This document shows, piece by piece, positions 39,601 through 49,292 of a stretch of 64,000 nt of DNA (position 1 is the stretch's first letter; every line of letters starts with the position of its first letter). Origin of the DNA: Turbatrix aceti. Lineage: Eukaryota; Nematoda; Chromadorea; Rhabditida; Panagrolaimidae. Both the position numbers and the translations under genes were made by a program. The DNA lies in assembly GCA_963969345.1 (NCBI GenBank), contig OZ017768.1, positions 4,116,718-4,180,717 of the forward strand, written 5' to 3'. Below the pieces are notes generated by a model that worked only from the letters and a program-made list of their open reading frames with translations, searched no databases and was not told the origin of the DNA.

Positions 39601-42600
39601 GTTTTCCGCCGAGGTCCTGTCAACAACGTGGTCGTCGAAGGTTCGTCTTCGGATGAGGATAGCGACAGCGACAATGAAAATGACTCGGATGGACTTCAAG
39701 CCGAGGTATTCGACGGCGCGGACTTCCACAACGATGACTTTGACGACGACGATGACATACGTGAGAATGACGAAGACGACGATGAGTACTACGACGATGA
39801 CGACGTAGACGAAGGACCAAACGAGTTTGGAGACGACGTAGACGGTGAAGGCAGCGGTCGTGAAGACGATTTCAATGAAGGTGAGGATGTCGTGGCTTCC
39901 AACGGCCTTGCTGACGTTACAATCCACGCTGAAGAAGCGCCAGGCAGAGGCGGTGAATCCGCCAACGAAAACCAGGCGGCTGCGAACAGCGCAGCTGTAC
40001 GCGCTGCCAGCGACGCTACGTTCGACGTAGTATTCCAGAACGACACCGAACTCGCATCTCCGCTCAATGAAACCGTCGACATGAATGACGACGTCGCAAT
40101 GGCGCCCAGCGATCGTGAAGACAACGCTGGCGGCTTCCGTTCTGTACACCGCGGACACTCGGCTTCCCGTCTTCGGGGACATCGAAATCTCGCGTGGGCT
40201 GTAAACAATCCCGCAGCCCCGGTCATCAGTCGTCGCGATGACGGAAACGCCAACGAACTCGTCATCCGTACAAACGGCGGTCCCAGTGATCCGGATGCTG
40301 GAAATCCCCGGGCTGTCAAATCTCCGTCTGAAGAAGCTCACATGTCAACCGAAAAGACGGCTTTTCAATTTGCGGCGACGTTTGCTGCTCTCCTGAAGGT
40401 TGTGGATGACCTTATGCTTCAAATGACCCAGCCTGTCATCGCTGACTCTCATCCCGGCATCCCGACTGTCCTCCGCGTCGATCGGCCCACACTCTTGGCC
40501 CTGAGGACGTACATTGACACCATGTTGGGTCCTGGCTGGCTTTGGCTGACGCAGACGCTGGACAAGGTCGAATCCCAGCTGAAATTTGGAAACGCTATGA
40601 CTTCGTCGCCTCTCCAGCACCTGCTTCAGTGGGATTCGGATCGAGAAGGCAAGCGCGCGGCCGACGAGCGTCGCAAATTCAAGAGCCGCGTCGCGGAAAC
40701 TCCAACAGCGCCCAAAAAGGACGGACATCACTGTCGTCGCGATTTTGTGCAGTACTTCTTTGCCGTCGCTCGATCTGGCTCCAACGAGAACGGCGACGAG
40801 CTGCCGATCATCGAAAACCGCGCTCTCCGGACCGCAGCTTTCGTCGCGGAGGCTTACCTCTTCCACGCCAGTGTCCTCGAAGTCGTCGACCCACGCATCA
40901 AGAATTACTACAATTCTGTGGATTCCAGCAGACCCCAGCCACATCCTACAGCGCTTCGCGAATTCTTCCTGCGCCCCGGTCCTATCTGCTATCCGGGAAT
41001 CAGCTTCGTCGCGCCGCACAATGCATTCCAGTACTCGGCAGACGAGTGCCTGCCTCTGGCTTCTCGCTCAGCCCTCCTGCAGCCTGATATCGACAGGAGC
41101 CAGCTCTTTGGCCTGCCAGTGCCGTCTCGGACGCTGGAAGAGCACCTCAAGCTGATGACAGAACACGGCGTCGCTCGTCCCGGTTACCAGTCGCTTTCCA
41201 TCGGAAACGCTCCTCTCGCTGAAGTCGTCCGCAAAGAAGGCTACCTCGATCTGCCAGCCACGAACGTGCGACGTACCTACTGCCCTGACAAGGTCAAGGT
41301 GATTCCTGAGGAGTACACGGTCGACGAGGCGTACGCAGTCAAGACAACTGTCTCCCGCTTTGCGCTTCACCGCCTCATCAGCCGATGGAGCAACGCGCTC
41401 ACCCTCATCACGCAGCTCTTTGCCGAGGATCTCGTCCATTACTGTGGCGCCGATGCGAATTCGTCCATGATTCTCGTCGAAGTCGGCGGCTTCCACTTCC
41501 GGTTGTCTCAGTTCCGGCGACGCATCGAAAAGCCGAAGAGCAGCGCTCTGAAAGAACTTTCATTTTTGGTAAGCGTTTTTTTTTAAATGATTTTTTGTGA
41601 TTGCATTGAGCTTTGTTAATTGCAGGGCATGGTACGTGACAGCTATACGCTTGTTGTCCAGACCTTCCGTCTCCTCAACATGCAGTACAACCGTCGGGTT
41701 GCGTCGTTGACGCCATCGATATCTCGGGTATTTTCGCGCAGCAACAACGACGCCAACGCTGGTGCTGCGTCTTCATCGGGCACGGGTGCGGCTTCTGCTT
41801 CGAACTCAGCAGGAGCAGCAGCTGCTGGCAGTAGTAACGGTAATTCGGGAGCCAATAATCCCCCTCCCACCCCAGCTGCACCCTCGCATCCGCCGCTGGC
41901 ATCGAACAAGGTCAAGGTCATGTTCAAAGACGAACCCGGCGAAGGCACCGGTGTGGCCCGTAGCTTCTATGCTGCGGTCGCCGATGTACTCATCAGCCTG
42001 GATCACATGCCGTACGAGAGCTTCGATCAGGTCGACGATGGCAGCGATAAGAAGCGTTCGAGCATCAGCGTTGCCCAACCGCAGGCAGCTTCGTCTTCGG
42101 CCGTGGATGCGACGATCAACCCGCCTCGACGCCTCACAAAAGAGGCATTTGCCGCGCTCTCGTCTTCTGCCGTCTCGCTTCGACGCACGCCCCGGAAATC
42201 GAAGCCAGTCTTTGTTGCTGACACTGAACCCTACGTTTCGACGACGAAAAACGGCACCGGAGAGGATAACAACAAGGCGGACGTTCAAAAGCTTTTTGAG
42301 AAGATTCTGTCCATCGAACCTGTCTTTGCCCATCGGGTGACAGCGATGATTGCCAGAGCTCTGCCAAACGAAATTGCTACACTGCTTTCGACCGACGACA
42401 TTCTCAAGGGTCACATGGTGGAGTGCATTAAGCTGTGCCAGGCTGCGGGATTCCTCAATAGCCATGAGAAAGAAAGGTAAGGGTTTTTGAAGGGAATTGT
42501 GTTTTTATTTGGATTTGAATGTTTTTAGCGAAGTCCCGAGTCGACGCGAGCATGCTCCGTTCTTCACGCGAACAAAGACCGTCGGACACTACGTTCCTGT

Positions 42601-43555
42601 CCCCGGCTGCACGACGGATACCCGGCTCAACGCCTTCCGCAACATTGGTCGCATGATTGGTATCTGTCTGCAGCAGCGCGAGATCTTCCCCATCCAATTT
42701 GCCCGACACGTTCTCAAATACTTCCTCGGTCAGAAAATTGATTGGTTCGATCTTGCATTCTACGATCCTGAATTGTTTGAATCCATGCGCAAGCTTGTCG
42801 ATACGAGCGGTCAACCTCACAGCGAAGAGTTCTACCACCAAGCCGGACTTACATTTTCGTATTCCTTCGAAGACGTATGTTTTATAGCGTTTTTTTGGGT
42901 GTTGAGATGTTATTTTGAATTTTTCTTTTTTTCAGGGTGAAGTGCTGCTGAAACCCAATGGAGATAACATTTCCGTGACGCGAGACAACATCCTGGAATT
43001 CCTCTACCACTTTGTCCAGGAGCGTCTCATCGGACCGTCTCTCCCCGTGCTGGAAGCCATGCGAAAGGGCATCTTCGACGTCATCCCCCGTGAGGCCCTC
43101 ACCAACCTGACACCCGACGATCTGCGCCTCATTCTCTGTGGCAATCCTGAAATCAACATTACTCTGCTCGAATCGTTTACCAAGTTCCAGGACGAATCCT
43201 CTTCGTCGCCAGAAACTCTGGAAAAGTACAAGCAAACGTTCTGGTCTATAGTTCATAAGTTTACTGATCAGGAAAAACAGGTGAGTACTTTGAATGATTA
43301 TTATTTGGGTTTTTGGACTGTATAATGTATTTCTAGGACCTAATCTTCTTCTGGACTGGCTCACCAACCCTGCCTGCAACGGAAGAAGACTTCCAGCCAC
43401 TTCCGACAGTCATGATTCGTCCGCCAGACAACCTGCATCTTCCCACTGCAAATACGTGCATCTCCCGTCTCTACATCCCGCTGTATTCTTCTAAAAAAAC
43501 GCTGCGGTCAAAGCTGCTCATGGCCATTAAGGCGCGCACTTTTGGATTTGTGTGA
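33681..43555 (+). CDS. UBR5: HECT-type E3 ubiquitin ligase UBR5 / hyperplastic discs (HYD)
   Basis: Giant E3 ligase of the N-degron and UPS pathways, about 2833 aa (human UBR5 is 2799). The 15 exons are 33681-33751, 33806-33932, 33987-34545, 34787-35752, 36101-36231, 36297-36534, 36588-36917, 37097-37957, 38014-38714, 38764-39147, 39196-41568, 41626-42476, 42529-42874, 42936-43280 and 43337-43555; every join keeps frame. Domains in order: N-terminal beta-rich region ([12 protein letters not shown]); UBA domain ([20 protein letters not shown] to NLLSRED); RCC1/beta-propeller-like region; Cys/His-rich UBR box ([18 protein letters not shown] to [10 protein letters not shown]); a long Asp/Glu-rich segment near 39640-39860; MLLE/PABC domain ([16 protein letters not shown]); and the HECT domain. 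The catalytic cysteine is in [11 protein letters not shown] (codon 43457-43459), 31 residues from the end, as in human UBR5, and the terminus is ARTFGFV. Exon 5 has an alternative in-frame acceptor at 36095. Confidence 0.97.
35753..36100. other. UBR5-like intron 4
   Basis: A 348-bp T-rich intron. It ends in two acceptors six bases apart (TTTAG at 36094 and ATCAG at 36100), both of which keep frame. No other feature is visible. Confidence 0.7.
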
Positions 43556-44567
43556 TCGGTCCCCGGCTCTTCGCCAGCTTGTTGATTTCTGATTTTTATT
43601 ATGTTTTTGGATAAAAACTGTTGATTAAGTGGGCACGTGCGCGAGTCGCGATCGATGATCGACTGAGTCTAACCTGTATAAAACCGTTTTGCTTAGCCTT
43701 GTTGTGTTTGCCTCGTTCGGGTTGTTTTCCCGCCATGTTTACCGCCGTTTATCTCCGCTTTTCCTCACGAGTCCACCCAGAGAGAGGTGTTTGCATGTTG
43801 GCTTGTTTGTTTGTTTGTTTTTTGTTTGCAACTGCGCACTTTGGCATCAGGGCCAGGGATGGACGAACGAACAGACGTTTGCGAACAAGTAAATTTTTTT
43901 TGCATTTGTTCGTGAAAAAGGCAAAAATGAGCGTTCAGAAAGTTATGGAAACGATCCCAATATCGGTAATACTCAAGTTAACGTTTTTTAACAAATGAAA
44001 ACAAAATTTTGCACAAATGAAAAATCTATTTATTCGTTTACGACCAAGGTCGGATATGTTCGCGAACAAAAAGTTGAAATTTTTTCGTTTTTGTGTTTGT
44101 TTACCTTCAATTTTTTTCTATTTATTTATTTGTTTGCGTTCGTTTATGATCAGGCAAAATTTTTCGAACGGGAAAAAATAAATAAAATTTTGGTAAATTT
44201 ATGAAAACGGTGCCAAATTCGTTTTTTTTTACAAAAATGGCAACGTTAACCATAAGTTTACGTTTTGGTACCCCAAAAGAATAAATTTTTGCATAAATGA
44301 CAAACTTGCAAGAAAAACATCACGAAAAACGTCAAAAATTTTCGCGTTCGTTCGAATTTTTTTAACAAAATTAAAAAAAGTGTTTCCGTTCGTTTGCGAA
44401 CGAAAAAAGTGTTTCTGTTCGTTCGCGAACGAAAAACTTATGTTCGTCCATCCGTATTTGGATGCCGCAAATTGCGATACGCATGCGCAGCTCCAGGTGT
44501 TTTTGGCAGGCACAGCGATTTTTTTTCGTTTTTGTACTAACAAATTCCACTGCTACAGAATACAAAA
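43556..44567. other. Intergenic region between UBR5-like and RRM/zinc-finger genes
   Basis: About 1 kb holding the UBR5-like 3' untranslated region and the upstream region of the RRM gene. It contains several GAACGAAC and GTTCGCGAAC words, including a perfect TGTTCGCGAACA at 44057-44068 and nested copies at 44390-44440. A CTACAG acceptor-like site ends at 44558, 9 nt before the next ATG. No gene is visible. Confidence 0.6.
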
Positions 44568-46460
44568 ATGAACGGCGTGCCGTACTCAATGATACCGCCG
44601 CCAGGCATTCCGACCCAACAACAGCAGCAGCAGCAGGTCTACGGCCAGCAGGCGTACGGTTACCCCATGGCAGCACAGCCCCAACAGCAGCAGCAGCCAC
44701 CGGTCAATCCCGCGATCGGCTCGAACACAAATTCGAAGGACCCAGAGATGGTGCGTGCCCGAATCTTTGTCGGCAACCTCAACACGCACCAACTCACGAA
44801 GCAGGAGGTTTACGATCGATTTGCGCTGTGCGGCAAAGTCATCGGACTGACCGTCTTCAAGGGCTACGCCTTCGTACAGTACGCATCCCCCGCGGAAGCC
44901 GAAATCGCTGTTCGCATGATGCACGGCTTCATGTGGAGTGGCTCAGAGCTCGACGTGCGACCCGCGTTCTCCGAGCCGCCGCCGAAGAAATCTCGTCCCG
45001 CTCCGGCGCCCCAGCCGAGTCATTCCCTGGCCGCTGTAGCTCCGCCCCAGGCAACTTCGACCCCGGGATCGCAGTCGCGGACGGTTGCCAGCCAGGTGCC
45101 GACCCCGTGCGAGATTTTCACGCGCAATCGGCAGTACGCGTCGATCCTGGTCGGTGATTCGGGAATCCCGGAGTTTCCGGAGAACGTCGGCGGCGACGAT
45201 GATGTGCTGTTTTGTGGCGAGTGTCATCTGCGCATTTCTGATCCCAGCGCCTTCATTATTCACAAGAAAGAGCAGTGCACGTTTGTTCGACCGCTTCGTG
45301 AGTCTTTTGAAGTTTTTGATTGGCAGCAGGGCGGGGCGAACGTTCGCGAACAGATTTTTCTGAAATTTGTTTTTCGGGGAAAAAGTTTTATTTTTCGAAC
45401 TTGATTTTTTCTGTTCGCGAACAAATTTTTATAGATTTTTTTCTGTTTGTGTTTGTTCGCAAAAAAATGATTTTTCTTGTTCGCGAACAGGTTTTTCTAA
45501 ATTTTTTTGTTTGCGTTTGTTTTTTTTTGTTTGAAAATTTTCAAACAGATAAAACAAAAATTATGAAAACGGTATTAAAATTGATGTTGATTGAGAAGAA
45601 AATGACAAAACAAATTCATCAATTTTTTTTGCTATTTTTTAAATTTTTTTTTGCCATTTTTAAAATTTTTTTTTATTTTTTTAAAGTTTTTTTGTCATTT
45701 TAAAAATTTTTTTAATTTTTTTTAATTTTTTTTGCCATTTAAAAAAAAATTTATTTTTCTTTAGCCAAGAAAAGATTTAGGAAAAGTGTTATCCAAAAAT
45801 AAAAAAAGCGGGCAACCCAATTTTTAGTTTTTTATTACTCATGGGAACAAAATTTCGCATGATTGATAAAAAAATGTATCTAATCTTTGTTCGCGAACAC
45901 GGTCAAAAATGTTTGCGTCCATTTCATCCTTCAAACAAAATTAAAAATTTTTTTTTGTTCGTTCGCCAGCAAAAAATGTATTTATATTCCCGGGACGAAT
46001 AATTCATTTTTTCCATTTTTCAGCCGTGGAACCAGAGTTGATCGCCTGCTTCACCTGCGACAACAAATTCACGAGTGCATTCCAGCTCGTACAGCACCTC
46101 GTCTCCGCGCACAACCTCAACCTCTATCGCCCGTCGAATGACGAGGACTACGACAACAGCACCGAGAACAGCGATATCCAAGGCAAAAACGAGCCCGGTC
46201 CGCGGACGCCGCCTGAATCGCCTCCCGAAGATCAGCCCCAGGCCACCGGATCTCCGACCGTGGCCGTGGCAGCCAACGACGAGGAGGACGAGAGCCCGCA
46301 GAGCCCTACCAACTCCCCTGCAGAAGATGAGGTCACCGCTGAGGCTCCCACCGAGCCGGAAGCGAGTATCAAGGGCGACGATGACGTCGGTGACGCTGGC
46401 GTTGGCATCGGCTCTCCGAATGCTCCCGTCGACGCGGATGAGGGCGAAGTGGTCGACTAA
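44568..46460 (+). CDS. RRM protein (hnRNP C/RALY type) with two BCL11-like zinc fingers
   Basis: Predicted 388-aa nuclear RNA-binding protein, exons 44568-45297 and 46024-46460, phase-1 join. Residues 1-60 are Gln/Pro-rich (two poly-Q runs). An RRM spans about 63-135, with RNP2 IFVGNL and RNP1 KGYAFVQY; the NLNTHQLTKQEV and GKVIGLTVFKGYAFVQY wording resembles hnRNP C/RALY. After a Pro/Ala linker with a KKSR basic patch comes a C2HC-like finger (FCGECHLRISDPSAFIIHKK then EQC), and in exon 2 a C2H2 finger (CFTCDNKFTSAFQLVQH then LVSAH). Both resemble the first two fingers of BCL11 proteins. The last 110 residues are acidic and Pro-rich. Roles in RNA processing or transcription are inferred. A CTACAG acceptor-like site lies 9 nt before the ATG. 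Confidence 0.85.
45298..46023. other. Intron of the RRM/zinc-finger gene
   Basis: A 726-bp intron with four TGTTCGCGAAC palindromes and long T runs. The region 45600-45780 is almost pure A/T. No open frame of note. Confidence 0.8.
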
Positions 46461-46492
46461 CAAAATCGACGCCTATTTGACGAACAAATTCA

Positions 46493-46498
46493 AATAAA
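46493..46498 (+). terminator. Polyadenylation signal AATAAA (RRM/zinc-finger gene)
   Basis: A canonical AATAAA 33 nt after the TAA stop codon of the RRM/zinc-finger gene. Confidence 0.6.
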
Positions 46499-46740
46499 TA
46501 TTCATTCGTCAACCAAACCAATTTTCTCCACTCATGATCCTCACGATAACCGCCTAAACGGTTTCTTGTTTTCATTTTGTGCTATCTTGATTCATGTTTT
46601 TTTTTGCACTAAACATTGCACTGCTCGAACGGGGCTCAAATTGAAGGTTTTATCTTGCCAACGGGGTTTTTTTGAGGATTTTTGGGGAAGTTGGAAAAAT
46701 GGCAAAATCGGGGCAAAAAACGATAATTAGATATTCTCGT

Positions 46741-47569
46741 TCATCGACCGAAGGGAACAGGTTCCGGAATTGGTTGGGGCACCGGTACGGGATACGGAAG
46801 GGGCTCAGGAATCGGAATCGGCTGAGGAATGGGCTCGAGAACGGGTATCGGCTGGGGAATGGGCTCGGGCACCGGATACGGTAGTCCTGGTCCTGGAGGG
46901 AACAATCTGAAAAGAAAAACAAAAATGAGAGACTTCGGAGCTTTCAGGCAGTGTTCCGACCAGGGAGGGGCAAACAGCCGTTTTTTTGTTCTCGAACGAA
47001 CACGAACATTTTGTTAATTTTGTTCGAAAAATCAAATGAACGCAAACATTTTAGTCAGTGTTCGCGAACGAACAACGAACAGATTTTTAGCATATTTTAT
47101 ACAAAATTTTGTCCAAACTGGGCATAAAAACGAAAACTTCAGAACTATGCTTTTTCACGTTTTTGGCGACAGTTTTCCTACACTTTTTATTGCCAAAGAC
47201 AATTGACACTATTTGTTATTTTTGAAAAAATAACAGCAATTTCGGCATCATTAAACTAATTTTACCTAAATTTTTGTTCGTTTTGTCTGTTCGGAAAATT
47301 TATCTTTGTTCGCGAACAAGCTCGAACAAAGCAAATCTGTTCTCGAACGAACACGAACACAAACATTTGAATTCGTTCGCAAACAAACTCGAACGAACTC
47401 GAACGTTCGTTTCTCCCTGGTCGACATCGACTCTGAGTCAGAGTCCAGAGTTCATTTCTTCGAGAGAGGAACACTGCTTTCAGGTGAAAACTTACATAAA
47501 AGCAGACGTAGACCAGGGGAAGAAGGCGACGATGATGACAACTGTTGACAGGAGGACGAATGTACGCAT
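46741..47569 (-). CDS. Small secreted proline-rich peptide precursor (cluster gene C)
   Basis: Predicted 79-aa secreted protein, minus-strand exons 47569-47496 and 46906-46741. The donor (GTAAG) follows two bases of codon 25 and the acceptor is CTTTTCAG. Residues 1-23 form a signal peptide (MRTFVLLSTVVIIVAFFPWS then TSA). The rest is a repeat of alternating proline with I, V, L, E or Q (PIPQPIP, VLEPIP, PIPIPEPLP, VPVPQPIPEP) and ends in PVPFGR followed by TGA. A terminal Gly-Arg could serve as an amidation signal after loss of Arg. There are no cysteines and no internal dibasic site. The 589-bp intron carries TGTTCGCGAACA palindromes. It lies 3' of two other secreted-peptide genes with the same intron phase. 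Both exons are too short to stand out individually. Function unknown. Confidence 0.72.
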
Positions 47570-47607
47570 GATGAGGACTTTACGGTACTGGTTGAGTCAA
47601 CTCGCGC

Positions 47608-47615
47608 TTTTTTAT
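47608..47615 (-). promoter_or_regulatory. TATA box candidate for the Pro-rich peptide gene
   Basis: TATAAAAA on the minus strand lies about 40 nt upstream of the ATG of the Pro-rich peptide gene. A start site about 30 nt downstream would leave a 5' leader of about 10 nt. Confidence 0.4.
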
Positions 47616-47815
47616 ACTCTCCCGGTGGCCTCGGGGGTAATTATGATTGCCGGCCTCGCTCGCGCGTGTGCTGCTCTCACCTTGATTTTTTTTTTCTGGC
47701 ATGTCACGGTGGATCCTGGTGCATGACATGAATCAGAATCACTTACCCGCGGGGCCACCCCCGCGACAAATATGATGCATGCAGGTGGACAGGTGAGCGG
47801 GAGACAGGTGGACAA

Positions 47816-48112
47816 TTAACAGTAATAGCACCGTCGCCGATAATATCGACGACGTCTTCGCCCTCCGATTCGGATACTGATGAAACGTTTGACGCGTTTC
47901 AGTTCTGGTTCGGTGAATTGGTTGTATTCTGGAAGGATCGGGGAATGTTGTAAGTCAGTTGTGCCTGGGGGTACTGTATTGCTGAGCACCTGGCTGAAAT
48001 TTGACTTGGGGCTCGTGTGATTCTACGGCATGGAGAAGAAGGGCGAGGTGACTCACGTGAAGATAAAAACTCCGAGCACAGCAAAAAAAACAAGAAAAGT
48101 AGATCGCCGCAT
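47816..48112 (-). CDS. Small secreted arginine-rich peptide precursor (cluster gene B)
   Basis: Predicted 77-aa precursor, minus-strand exons 48112-48057 (56 nt) and 47993-47816 (178 nt), phase-2 join with donor GTGAGT and acceptor AAATTTCAG. Residues 1-19 are a signal peptide (MRRSTFLVFFAVLGVFIFT). A neutral to acidic pro-region (VPPGTTDLQHSPILPEYNQF) follows, then a furin-like site KRVKR at 51-55. The released C-terminal peptide (56-77) would begin FISIRIGG, then have runs of Arg and Tyr and end in CYYC. Exon lengths, intron phase, total length and position of the cleavage site match cluster gene A almost exactly, although sequence identity is low. Such precursors are typical of neuropeptides or antimicrobial peptides; which applies is not known. 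Confidence 0.75.
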
Positions 48113-48424
48113 TTCAGTCAGATTACACACCTGAGCTGACTTGAACGAACCGCAACGCAATTCTGAGTTCTGAGTTTACGTGTTTCTCGGCGTGTTTATT
48201 TTTCTTCGTTCGACCGCCAAAAAAGGCATTGTTTGGCTTTCGCGCAAATGATCTTTTGCGCTCTCGACTTGAGATTTTCAACAAATCCATCCAGGTAAAT
48301 GCACGTTTATTTTTTCAAAACACAAAAGTCGAAACCATTTTCATTTCAACAGTCAATCGTAACCAGAAGCCCATCAGTTCAGGTATAATAAACTGCTCCA
48401 GATTTTTCCACGTTGTTTCCGCGC
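48113..48424. other. Intergenic spacer between cluster genes A and B
   Basis: A 312-bp spacer downstream of cluster gene A and upstream of cluster gene B. It is AT-leaning with no clear TATA box. It should hold the promoter of gene B and the 3' untranslated region of gene A. Confidence 0.5.
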
Positions 48425-48740
48425 TCATCCACAAAACGCCGGTGGGCAATGGCACATGACAGGTGGCGGGGGAGGCGGGCAACGTCTGCAGAGAAAACGT
48501 TTTTCACGACGCACCACCGGTCCGGGTCCCAGAATCACGGGCAAAGCGGGGCTCGACGGGGCCACCGGGTCGGCGAGCAGGTTATCTCCGGAAGCTGCGA
48601 ACCTGAAAAACATTTTTGATGCATTGATGCACATAAAAAAAAGCAGAAGCGGGTCTTGGCCCAAAAACAGGAATCGGAACTCACACGCTGCAGCTGACGG
48701 CTACGAGGACAAGGATGAAAGCGACGCTCACGTTCGACAT
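48425..48740 (-). CDS. Small secreted cysteine/proline-rich peptide precursor (cluster gene A)
   Basis: Predicted 77-aa precursor, minus-strand exons 48740-48685 (56 nt) and 48602-48425 (178 nt), phase-2 join with donor GTGAGT and acceptor TTTTTCAG; the intron is 82 bp. The signal peptide is MSNVSVAFILVLVAVSCSV with likely cleavage near FAA. The pro-region is Pro/Ala/Leu-rich (ADPVAPSSPALPVILGPGP). A furin-like RREKR site at 50-54 precedes a 23-residue C-terminal peptide starting FLCRRC, followed by six prolines, then VMCHC and a CG end, with five cysteines in all. An odd cysteine number suggests dimerisation or one free thiol. It is paralogous in architecture to cluster gene B. I recognise no family; it could be a defence or signalling peptide. 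Confidence 0.78.
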
Positions 48741-49292
48741 GCTTCAGGGCACACTCTGGATTTCAGAGATTTCAGAGTCGCTGACAGTGTCGCTGACTTG
48801 TCCCTCGACGGGAGGGGCCGAGTCTGATTGCTCATGGGAGGGGATAAAAAAATCCATTACAGACGTGAGTCACGTATTTTGTCTCCCGCGACATGGGAAA
48901 TATGGTGGTTTCTGTGATTCACAAAAAAAACGCAGGTAAACAAAAAACTTTCAAAAAAGGCAGAAAAGCAATTTATGCTTGGCAAAACGCGACGAAGCGC
49001 TAAAGGCGCGCACTTTCGTCGCGAAAAAGTGAGAAAAAACTATCTGAAAAAGAATTCCATTTATGTTTACTTTTCAATAACTTCTTCAAATCGATTTCAC
49101 TTGAGCTCAAATCGGTTCTTTTTTCTTGCACCTCACCTTTGATTACCGTTCGTTCCATCTCCCGTTGTATCGATTGACCATGTTCCCTGCCACATTGCCC
49201 CGTGTCTTTTGCATGTCCGTTGTTTTTTGGCAGAACGCGTCAGCATTCGCGCTTGTGTTATCTGCTGGCTGCGTGGCGCCTTCTCCCCCATC
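48741..49292. other. Intergenic region between divergent cluster gene A and ATAD5-like gene
   Basis: About 550 bp that must contain both promoters. It has an A/T-rich centre and a palindrome-like GCGCTAAAGGCGCGC word near 48999. A TTTTTTGGCAG acceptor-like site ends near 49244 and may define a 5' untranslated exon of the ATAD5-like gene. Confidence 0.5.

Larger units (their letters stand above)
44057..47318. repeat. Dispersed palindrome TGTTCGCGAACA (cluster)
   Basis: Perfect or one-off copies lie at 44057-44068, 45342-45352, 45412-45423, 45478-45489, 45888-45899, 47059-47070 and 47307-47318, with looser copies (GTTCGTTCGCGAACGAAC, TGTTCTCGAACGAAC) near 44400 and 47338. They sit in intergenic DNA, the intron of the RRM gene and the intron of the Pro-rich peptide gene, never in exons. 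A single random copy of a 12-base palindrome would be unlikely in this window. Most copies are flanked by T or A runs. Confidence 0.8.

Noticed and set aside
39211..40341. 376-codon open frame on the minus strand
   Set aside because: It is antisense to UBR5-like exon 11; its Val/Ile richness simply mirrors GAC/GAT acidic codons on the coding strand.
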